DNA of 64,000 nt from Streptomyces sp. AA1529 (GTDB lineage Bacteria > Actinomycetota > Actinomycetes > Streptomycetales > Streptomycetaceae). The translations under genes were made by a program, and so were the position numbers. Positions 18,939 through 26,700 of this stretch are shown piece after piece. The notes under the pieces are model-generated. The model saw only the letters and a list, made by a program, of their open reading frames with translations. It was not told the origin of the DNA and did not search any database. The stretch's first letter is position 1, and each line of letters starts with the position of its first letter. Location: assembly GCF_000280905.1 (NCBI RefSeq), contig NZ_ALAP01000030.1:124001-188000 (forward strand), in the 5' to 3' direction.

Positions 18939-19413
18939 GCGGAGAATCTCCTGGTGAGGGTATGGACAAACAACCGGCCATCCACAGGGATGCAGATGGC
19001 CGGACGCCGACCTTACGCCCTGGCCCGGGGCCCGTCTCCACGCGGGCCCACCGCCGCTGCGCGCTCGGACCGTCCCGCACAGAACCGCACAAACTCCGTA
19101 CAGTCCCGTGCAGCTCCGGACACTCCCAGCAACTCCCGGGCAGCCTTCGTGCCGCGCGGGCGTCGGCCGCCCGCGCCGCCTCCGGAGCACGGCAGGCGAT
19201 TCCGGGCCGTCGGGGAGCGGCCCACGGAACCGTGTGCCCACCTGACAGGTTCGGGGTGTTTACCGCCGCCCGAGTCGGATACACGAGACTCCACGTGCTT
19301 GGGAGTACAGGCACATCGCGGGAGGAGACCCCCAGGGTCCCCCGGGTGTGTCACCCGGGCCGTTTCTCCCGCGGTTGTCCACGTGTCAACGACACCGGGA
19401 GGAGCCCGATCCC
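18939..19413. other. Divergent intergenic region upstream of the sigma factor gene
   Basis: About 475 bases between the small hypothetical gene and the sigma factor gene. It contains a SigB-type promoter candidate at 19258-19282. The remainder shows no gene that I can support. Confidence 0.6.
19258..19282 (+). promoter_or_regulatory. SigB/SigF-type promoter of the sigma factor gene
   Basis: GTTTAC (19258-19263), 13 bases, GGATAC (19277-19282). This is close to the general-stress sigma consensus (GTTTAA, 12-14 bases, GGGTAT) and lies 132 bases before the start codon of a SigB-family sigma factor, suggesting autoregulation. Confidence 0.55.
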
Positions 19414-20367
19414 ATGTGCCCCGTGAGGTACCGCCCGCAGCGCACCCGCCACAGCCACGACGACGCCCCCGACACCGCGGAGGACTTCGCGCGACTGGCG
19501 ACGCTCCCCGAGGGCCCGGAGCGGGAGGAGCTGGCCGGCCGCCTGGTGGAGGCGTGGCTGCCGATGGCGCATCGGCTGGCCGCCAAGTACCGCAACCGCG
19601 GTGAGTCGCTGGAGGACCTGGAGCAGGTCGCCGCGCTCGGACTGGTCAAGGCGGTGGACCGGTACGACCCCGCGCAGGGGACGCCGTTCGTGCCGTTCGC
19701 GGTGCCGACCGTCACCGGTGAGATCCGGCGGCACTTCCGTGACCACACCTGGGACGTGCATGTTCCCAGGCGCGTGCAGGAACTGCGGAACAAGGTGCGG
19801 AACGCCGTGCGGGAGCTGACCGCAGGCCTGGAGGAGGGGCCGCCGTCGGTGGCGCGGATCGCCGAGCACACCGGCATGTCCGAGGAGGACGTGGCCGCGG
19901 GGCTGGAGGCGCTGGACAGCTTCCGCTCGCTGTCGCTGGACGCGTCCGTCGCGGGCAGTGCCGACGACGGCTTCTCGCTCGCCGACACGCTCGGCGCCTC
20001 GGAACCCGAGTACGACACGGTGGTGGCCCGGGAGGCGGTCAAGCCGTGTCTGCGCGAACTGCCCGAGCGTCAGCGGCAGGTGCTGTACCTGCGCTACTTC
20101 CGCGACATGACCCAGTCGCGGATCGGCGAGGAACTGGGCATCTCCCAGATGCACGTCTCCCGGCTGCTGTCCAAGAGCTGTGAGCGGGTCCGCCGCCAGG
20201 TCGAACACGAGCGCCGGGCCGCACGCCCCGCGGAGACGACCAACTCCGGCCGCACCGGCAGGACCGGCCGTACCGGTACCGGGCACGACAGCCGCCGTAC
20301 GCCCGGTGCGCGGCAGACGGCGCGCCGTGCCCCGGCGGTCGCCCCCGGCGCGGCGGCAGCCGCCTGA
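19414..20367 (+). CDS. SigB/SigF/SigG-family RNA polymerase sigma factor
   Basis: 317 residues from ATG at 19414 behind GGGAGGAG. Region 2 (about 45-120) reads LVEAWLPMAHRLAAKY, LEQVAALGLVKAVDRYD and VPTVTGEIRRHFRD, typical of Streptomyces stress sigma factors. Region 3 spans about 125-175 and region 4 about 205-265 (LRELPERQRQVLYLRYFRDMTQSRIGEELGIS). A Thr/Gly/Arg-rich tail of about 45 residues is added. Such factors are normally held by an anti-sigma kinase; none is encoded next to it. ANTAR, STAS and ATPase-type regulators elsewhere in the window could belong to the same partner-switching network, but that is inference. Confidence 0.93.
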   Translation: MCPVRYRPQRTRHSHDDAPDTAEDFARLATLPEGPEREELAGRLVEAWLPMAHRLAAKYRNRGESLEDLEQVAALGLVKAVDRYDPAQGTPFVPFAVPTVTGEIRRHFRDHTWDVHVPRRVQELRNKVRNAVRELTAGLEEGPPSVARIAEHTGMSEEDVAAGLEALDSFRSLSLDASVAGSADDGFSLADTLGASEPEYDTVVAREAVKPCLRELPERQRQVLYLRYFRDMTQSRIGEELGISQMHVSRLLSKSCERVRRQVEHERRAARPAETTNSGRTGRTGRTGTGHDSRRTPGARQTARRAPAVAPGAAAAA

Positions 20368-20381
20368 CGACAGCGTCGACG

Positions 20382-20410
20382 CCCCCGGCGCGGAACCTCA
20401 CCGCCGGGGG
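20382..20410. terminator. Hairpin after the sigma factor gene
   Basis: Arms CCCCCGGCG (20382-20390) and CGCCGGGGG (20402-20410) around an 11-base loop, starting 15 bases after the sigma factor stop. Confidence 0.55.
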
Positions 20411-20505
20411 TGCCCGCACGGTGTGATTCCAGGCAACCGGCGTGGGGACTCGCCGGCCGGCAGCGGCCGGTACAGCTGCCGCGACATCGGCCCCTCCCGT
20501 CGACC

Positions 20506-20543
20506 GGCCCCCGCGCGGGCCCGAGCGGGCCCGCGCGGGGGCC
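20506..20543. terminator. 17-bp perfect hairpin at the end of the phosphoribosyltransferase gene
   Basis: Arms 20506-20522 and 20527-20543 are exact reverse complements with loop GAGC. It abuts the stop codon of the leftward gene. With the hairpin at 20382-20410 it separates two convergent transcripts. Confidence 0.8.
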
Positions 20544-21194
20544 TCACCCGGCGGTGGTCGCCTGCAGGGCCTCGGTGACCTCCGCGTCGGTGATCTGCGG
20601 GAAGTTCTCGTACCAGAGGCCCACCGCCTCGAAGACGGCCGGCTGGTTCGGGCACAGCACGGTGTCCGCCTCGCGGCTGAGATCCCTGACGGCCTGCGGC
20701 GAACCGACCGGGACCGCCAGAACGAGCCTGGCCGGCCGCTGCCGCCTCAGATGCCGCAGCGCCGCCCGGGCCGTGACGCCCGTGGCCAGCCCGTCGTCGA
20801 CGACCAGGACGGTGCGGCCCTCGATCAGCGGCTCGGGGCGGCCGCCCCGGTAGAGGTCCTGGCGGCGGTGCATCTCGGTGCGCTCGTGCGCCACCGTCGA
20901 GGACAGCCGGTCGGCGGTGAGCCCGAGCATCTCCAGGGCCGTCGTGTCGTAGACCGGCGGATCCTCCCCGGCGATGGCCCCGACGCCGTACTCCGGCCGG
21001 CCCGGCAGCCCGATCTTGCGGGCGACGAGCACGTCCAGCGGCGCGTGCAGCGTGCGTGCCACCTCCGCGGCGACAGGTACCCCGCCCCGCGGCAGCGCCA
21101 GCACCAGCGGATCCCGCAACTCCTCCGTCCGCTGCAACCGAAGCACCTCGGCGGCGAGTTCGCGGCCCGCCTGGACGCGGTCTGCGAAACGCAT
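20544..21194 (-). CDS. Phosphoribosyltransferase family protein
   Basis: 216 residues. It carries the type I PRTase PRPP loop VLVVDDGLATGVTARAA near 127-143, with an N-terminal LALPRGGVPVAAEVA and the ARKIGLPG segment typical of stand-alone phosphoribosyltransferases found beside dienelactone hydrolases. The base it uses is unknown; many such proteins sit in dormancy or stress loci. It lies 76 bases downstream of the hydrolase gene on the same strand and is probably co-transcribed with it. Confidence 0.88.
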   Translation of the reverse strand: MRFADRVQAGRELAAEVLRLQRTEELRDPLVLALPRGGVPVAAEVARTLHAPLDVLVARKIGLPGRPEYGVGAIAGEDPPVYDTTALEMLGLTADRLSSTVAHERTEMHRRQDLYRGGRPEPLIEGRTVLVVDDGLATGVTARAALRHLRRQRPARLVLAVPVGSPQAVRDLSREADTVLCPNQPAVFEAVGLWYENFPQITDAEVTEALQATTAG

Positions 21195-21270
21195 CTCGGC
21201 TCCCTTCTCGCGACATCCGGCCGGCGCCCGGCCGGCACCGGCCGCGTGCGGCCCGTCCCGGACCGCACCC

Positions 21271-21939
21271 TCATTCGCCGTCCGTGGTGGGCGGGAGCGC
21301 GAACCATCCGGCCGCCACCCGCGCGACCTCCTCCAGGGTCCCGGGCTCCTCGAACAGATGGGTGGCGCCCGGGACGACGTGGATCCGGTGCGGTGCGCGC
21401 AGCCGCTCGGCGGCGGCCTCGTTCAGCCGCAGCACCTGGTGGTCGTCACCTCCGACGATCAGCAGCACGGGGGCCAGCACCTGCGACAGGGCGTCGCCCG
21501 CCAGATCCGGCCGGCCTCCGCGGGAGACCACCGCGTACACGGTGCCCGGCCGCTCGGCCGCGGCCGTCAGTGCCGCCGCCGCCCCGGTGCTCGCCCCGAA
21601 CAGGCCCACCGGCAGCCCGGCCGTCCGCCCGTGGCGCGTCAGCTCGTCGACGGCAGCCACCAGACGGTGACCCAGCAGCGGAATGTCGAAGCGGTGCTCG
21701 GCTGTCGCGGCGTCGATCCGCTCCTCGTCCTCGGTCAGCAGATCCAGCAGCAGGGTGGCCAGCCCCTCCTCGCGCAGCGCGGCAGCGACCGCCCGGTTGC
21801 GTGGACTGAAGCGCGAGCTGCCGCTCCCGTGTGCGAACAGCACCGCGCCCGTCACCCGGTCCGGCACCTGGAGATCGCCGGTGAGCACCGTTCCGCCGCC
21901 GGTCCTGATGTGGACGGTTTCCATGGTTTCCGTAGGCAC
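21271..21939 (-). CDS. Dienelactone hydrolase family / alpha-beta hydrolase
   Basis: 222 residues; GTG start at 21939 with GGGGAG upstream (the in-frame ATG at 21924 is an alternative). The visible triad is Ser in the nucleophile elbow GASTG, Asp in GGDDHQ and His in PGATHLFEEPGTLE. The N-terminal HGSGSSRFSPRN carries the oxyanion region. Together with the phosphoribosyltransferase it forms a two-gene unit common in actinobacteria; the substrate is not known. Confidence 0.88.
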   Translation of the reverse strand: MPTETMETVHIRTGGGTVLTGDLQVPDRVTGAVLFAHGSGSSRFSPRNRAVAAALREEGLATLLLDLLTEDEERIDAATAEHRFDIPLLGHRLVAAVDELTRHGRTAGLPVGLFGASTGAAAALTAAAERPGTVYAVVSRGGRPDLAGDALSQVLAPVLLIVGGDDHQVLRLNEAAAERLRAPHRIHVVPGATHLFEEPGTLEEVARVAAGWFALPPTTDGE

Positions 21940-22469
21940 GCCCTCTCACTCCCCTCGCACCGCGTGCCCTCCCCGGGTGCCCAGCCCCGCCGCGTCCAAC
22001 CAGGCCGTGGCGCACCGGCCCCGCCGGGTGCTCCGCCGGTCCCTTCGCCCCGATCGTCCGGGGCATCCCGCGGTTCTGCCGGGCCGACCTGCTGCGGATC
22101 GTGGTGGGTACGGCACTCCTCGCCGCGATCGTTCCGCTGGACGGGACGGGACGGCCCGCCCACCACAGCCGACGCCGGACGGATCCCGCTGAGCCAGACC
22201 CGGCGGCGCCGCGCGCCCCGACGGAACGGGCGACCGACCCCGGTACGCGGAGGGCGCCGCACACCCCGGTGCGGGAACCGGCGGCACCGCGCACCCCGGC
22301 GCCGGCGGCGATGCCGCGCCCTCCGGCAGCGTGGCGTGCGGGGCCGCGGTGCCCCTTCCCCCGCCGGCACCCGGTGGCCGTCGTCCAACGGCAGAGGAAG
22401 CTTCGCCGGACTCGGCGAAGTGCCCGAGGCGACGACGGCCGGTTCGGTCCGGTGCTCTGCGAACCCCTG
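21940..22469. other. 530-base region without a supported gene
   Basis: Open frames exist on both strands, but none has a ribosome site plus convincing protein character. On the + strand about 22060-22140 translates to a short hydrophobic segment (ADLLRIVVGTALLAAIVPLDG) that could be a remnant of a membrane protein. No repeats or hairpins stand out. Confidence 0.4.
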
Positions 22470-22907
22470 TCAGCGTCCGGCGGGGTCGTCGATGTCCACC
22501 GTGATCACGACCCCGGCCGTCGAGGTGAACGTCGCCTCGCGCCCGACCGGCCGGATCTCCGTGAACGGATTGGACTCCGTGAGGAAGACCGCCCACACCA
22601 GGGTTCCGTCCTCGGCGAGGCGTGCGAAGAACCCCTGCGACCCCTGGTCCCCCTCGCCGGCCCACAGCTGTCCGCCACCGGGCAGCTCCACCTCCCGCTG
22701 CCCGTCCACCCAGGAGACCCACTCCGGGTCCTCGGCCAACTCCGCCGCGAGGTCGAAGGACTCCCCGATCACCAGGCCCCCGGGCCGGTCCGAGTCGTAC
22801 GAGACGTCATGGGCCCGCACCTGCTCGCCCTGGCGCACATACAGGGCGTCACGGAGCGGAAGACAGTACTCCGCCCACAGGCTGTCCAGGGCTTCGACGT
22901 CTCGCAT
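22470..22907 (-). CDS. Hypothetical protein, last gene of the Rhs toxin operon
   Basis: 145 residues, ATG at 22907 behind GGAGGAG. Acidic, mixed alpha/beta; Trp-rich segment PEWVSWVDGQREVELPGG, then SQGFFARLAEDGTLVWAVFL and a C-terminal beta segment (TFTSTAGVVITVDIDD). I do not recognise a family. It is 140 bases downstream of the barstar-type immunity gene in the same direction. Small acidic proteins at this position are usually immunity proteins or remnants from earlier toxins, so an immunity role is the leading guess. Confidence 0.7.
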   Translation of the reverse strand: MRDVEALDSLWAEYCLPLRDALYVRQGEQVRAHDVSYDSDRPGGLVIGESFDLAAELAEDPEWVSWVDGQREVELPGGGQLWAGEGDQGSQGFFARLAEDGTLVWAVFLTESNPFTEIRPVGREATFTSTAGVVITVDIDDPAGR

Positions 22908-23047
22908 GCCGCTCCTCCGTGAGCGCTGTGGTCCAGCACATTGCTGAGAGGTCTTCACGTAAGACAGGCGTCCGGAGAACGATGCGCGGAACGTTGGTCT
23001 GACTTCGCGGGGCATGCTCTGTCTTGGCTTGGAATGCACCGCCGGGT

Positions 23048-23776
23048 TCAGGTCAGCAGTGTCGTCACGCCCGCCGAACGCAGGGTGCGGACAACCTCGT
23101 CCATGTACTCGGGGATATGAGTGCGGGCCGTAGCGGAGTCGTGCCACACGAGTGTGAACGGAGCCACCGGGCCGAAGTTGCCACGCAAGCAGTCCTTGAG
23201 GGCGTCCAGAGTCGAGCCGTAGTAGCCGCCAGGCCCGTTCAACGCCTCCCCCAGCGCACAGTAGAGCCCCGAATGGTCCGTGACATGGCTTCCGTCCAGG
23301 CGGAACGAGTCAGAGGGAGAGGGGGGCGGAGGGATCGGGAATCGCCAGACAGCGCGTAGTCGGGCTGCGTCGAGCCATGCCTCACGTCCCTCCTCCGGAA
23401 GTCCTGCCCAGATGTTGCGCTCATCACCGCTCGACGTACGCCAGGCGGACCACACCGCGTCTGTCCCAGGGCAGGGGGTGTCCCACAAGTATCCCGAGAC
23501 GCGGAGATCGACCACATTGCCGCGTTCGTGCTCCTCGGAGATTTCCGCGCTCCCTACCGTATAAGCAGCGACAGGCAACCCGTTCTTTCCCAGCACGCGA
23601 AGCTCCAGCGCATCGTGATGCACCTGAACTGGCGGCTCGGCCAGGCGCCGGGCACGTGGGGCTCGAAAAGTCGCGTACTCCTCGCTCTCAAAGAACCCTT
23701 GCAGTTCTTCGACAGCGTACAAGTCGCGTTCCGAGTCCGCCGAATAGAGGAGGTATGCGGCGTACTCCGCAGTCAA
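23048..23776 (-). CDS. Immunity protein with C-terminal barstar domain
   Basis: 242 residues. The start is taken as TTG at 23776, which overlaps the Rhs stop (TTGA) and has AAGGAG six bases upstream, so it is coupled to the toxin gene. Residues 1-150 are an unrecognised acidic domain (VEELQGFFESEEYATFR, VVDLRVSGYLWDTP). The last 85 residues are barstar-like: FRLDGSHVTDHSGLYCALGE, YYGSTLDALKDCLRG and FTLVWHDSA. In barstar numbering the inhibitory Asp35 and Asp39 are kept (LDALKDC), while Trp38 is Lys. Barstar plugs the active site of barnase-like RNases, so this protein should neutralise the RNase-like tip of the Rhs protein encoded just before it. Its G+C content is visibly lower than the region's. 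Confidence 0.85.
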   Translation of the reverse strand: MTAEYAAYLLYSADSERDLYAVEELQGFFESEEYATFRAPRARRLAEPPVQVHHDALELRVLGKNGLPVAAYTVGSAEISEEHERGNVVDLRVSGYLWDTPCPGTDAVWSAWRTSSGDERNIWAGLPEEGREAWLDAARLRAVWRFPIPPPPSPSDSFRLDGSHVTDHSGLYCALGEALNGPGGYYGSTLDALKDCLRGNFGPVAPFTLVWHDSATARTHIPEYMDEVVRTLRSAGVTTLLT

Positions 23777-26700
23777 CGCTGCTCCTTCGGAAGTTTTGGG
23801 ACGTCTCCACCATCTTTGTACCAAGGAGCCGGAAACAGTCTCGGCTTCTTGTAATCGTGATTCCAGATGAAGCCGATCAACCCATCCTTGCGCTTCAGAA
23901 CCCGGTGCGGTGTGCCCTCCACGTCGTATATCGCCGCGCCCTTCCACTTGGCCTTTTCCTTGGGGGACAGCTTATCCGCATTGTAGTAGTCGAGGCCGTC
24001 CGGGGCGTCGCCTGGCCGTTGCGTTCCTCTTCCGGCCAGAACCTCCTCATAGACGTGGCGGAGCTTCTTGTTGCGTATGGGGTTGGGGTCACTCAGCTTG
24101 GGCTTGTCCTTCGGGCAGCCCGCCAGGCCGAGCGGATCCTCCCACGCGCAAGGGTTTCGCACATAGGTCTGCGGGCTCGGCGAGGGTTCGAGGCCGAGTG
24201 GGTCGGGTGTGAGGTAGCGGGCTGTTTCGGGGTCGTAGTAGCGGAAGTAGTTGTAGTTGAGGCCGGTTTCGTGGTCGGAGTATTGGCCGGGGAAGCGGAG
24301 GGGACAGTCCACTGTTGCGGCGGGGGAGGGGAGTGGGGTGCCCCAGAGGGTGGTGCGGGATTGCCAGGCGAGGGTGCCGTCGGAGGCGAGGAGTTCGGTG
24401 GGGGTGCCGACGGTGTCGGTGATGACCGCGTGGAACTGCGGGGTTCTGACGAGTGGGTCGCGGGTGGTCTGGGCCACGGGGCGATGGGTGTCGGGGGCGT
24501 AGTCCCAGGTGGTGGTCGTGCCGTTCTCGGTGGTCTGCTCCGCTGTGCGGGTGCCGTCCCAGGCGAAGGTGGTGGAGCGTCCTTCGGGTCCGGTTTTCGT
24601 GGCGCGGCGGCCGAGTGGGTCGTAGGTGTAGTGCCAGGTCTCGCCGCTGGGGTTGGTCGCGGATATGAGGCGTTCGTGGGTGTTCCAGGTGTAGGTCCAG
24701 GTGCGGGTCTGGCCGTTGAGGAGTTTGCGGGTTTTGCGGGTGAGGCGGCCGGCTGCGTCGTGTTCAAAGCTGGTGCGGCCGGCTCGGCGGATGAGGGTGC
24801 CGTCGTGTTCGCGTGCGCCGGATGCGGGGTGGGCCGGGGCTTGGGCGTGGGACTGGTTGCCGGCTGTGTCGTAGGCGTACTTCTCGGTCCAGCCGTGGGC
24901 GTGGACACCCGTTATGCGGCCCAGGGGGTCGAGCTCGAAGCGGCGTGTCCCGGCGGTCAGTTCGCGGATTTCGGTGACGTAGCCGTCGGGGCGGTAGGTG
25001 TAGGCGCGGTGCTGGAGGATGTCGCCGTGCGCCGTCTGCACTGTCTGGCGGGTGAGGTGGTCGGTGGCGTCCCAGCCCTGGTGCAGTGTGATGCCCTCTG
25101 CCAGTTCACGGTGCGTCTCACGGCTCGCGGCGTCATATGTGAAGGTGAGCGTGCCGCCGTCCGTCAACAGCGATGTCGGGCGGTCCGCCGCGTCGTACGT
25201 CCAGGTGGAAGTGTGTCCGGCGGGCGTCGTGCGGCTGATGCGGCGGCCCGCCGCGTCGTAGGTGTAGGACGTTCTGCGTCCGTTGACCGTCTCGGCCAGC
25301 AGCCGGCCCACTGCGTCCCGCTCCAGCGTCACCTCCGCCGCCGCGTTGGCGGTGTGGACGAGGGCGCCTGCCGGGTCGTACGCGTATGTGGTCACCTCGC
25401 CGCTGGTCTCGTCGTGCTGTTCGACGGGGCGGCCGAGGGGGTCGAGGGTGTAGGTGAGCCGCTCGCCCATGGCGTTCGTGCGGGCGAGGAGGTCGCCTGC
25501 GGCGTCCAGTTCGTAGGTCTGGCGTGCGTTGTTGAAGTCGGTCTCGGCGACCAGCCGGCCGGCCGGGTCGTACTCGTAGCGCCACGACCTGCCCTGCGGA
25601 TTGGTGACCTCCACCAGGCGCAGTTCGGTGTCGTAGGAGAACGCATACCGCGCCCCGTCCGGGTCGGTGCGGGTGACGGGCAGGTCGAAGTGGGTGTGGG
25701 TGTACTCCGTGGTGTGGCCCGCGGTGTCGGTGTGGGAGACGAGGTTGCCCTCGCAGTCCCACTTCCACTCCTCCCAGGCACCGTCGGCGTACTCCCGCCA
25801 GGCGGGTTTGCCTTCGATGGTCCAGCCGTGGCGGGTGGTGTGGCCCAGTGGGTCGGTGAGGGTGGTGATGCGGCCGTGGGGGCCGCGGTGGATGTGGGTG
25901 GTGTTGCCGAGGGGGTCGGTGAGGGCGATGGGGAGGCCGGCCGGGTTGGGGGTGACCGTGGTGGTGTGGCCGAGGGGGTCGGTGACGGAGGTGAGGTGTC
26001 CGGCCTGGTTGTAGGTGTAGCGGGTGGTGGTGCCGGCCGGGTCGGTGGTGGAGGTGCGGTTGCCCAGGTCGTCCCAGGTGTGCCGCCACAGGCCGTCGTT
26101 GGGGTCGCGGATCTCCAGCGGGAGGCAGTCGTCGTCGTAGAGGGCGGTGGTGGTGCTGCCGTCGGGGCGCTGGATGCGGGTGAGGTTGCCCGCCTCGTCG
26201 TAGGTGTAGCGGGTGGTGCGGCCCAGCGGGTCGGTGACGGCCACCGGGTGGCGGTTGTCCGCGTCCCATTCGGTGCGGGTGGTGTGGCCGAGGGTGTCGG
26301 TCTCGGCGACGATGCGGTGGGCCTCGTTGTGGACGTAGAGGGACTGGTGGCCCTGGGAGTCGGTGTAGCGGGTGGTGCGGGCCGCCTGGTCGTAGTGGAA
26401 GCGGCCCGAGAAGGTGCCGTCGGGGCCGATGGTGCGCAGCACGCGGCCGCGGTGGTCGTAGACGTAGCCGAAGGCCGTGCCGTTGCGGTCCGTCCACGAG
26501 GTGATGCGGTGGGCCTCGTCGTAGCGATAGCGCAGCGGCTGCCCGGTGGAGTTGAGGATCTCGGCGAGGTCCCCGGCCGGGTCGTAGCGGTAGGAGACCA
26601 GGAGGGTGCTGCGCTCCTGGTCGGGGCCGTGCAGCATGCGCAGTGCGGTGATCCGCATCAGGTCCGGATCGGTGTCCACCGCGATCCGGTAGCCGCCCGA

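Noticed and set aside
18951..18965. GGGTAT near the small hypothetical gene as a SigB -10 box
   Set aside because: It is on the wrong strand for that gene and has no GTTT element at the right distance.
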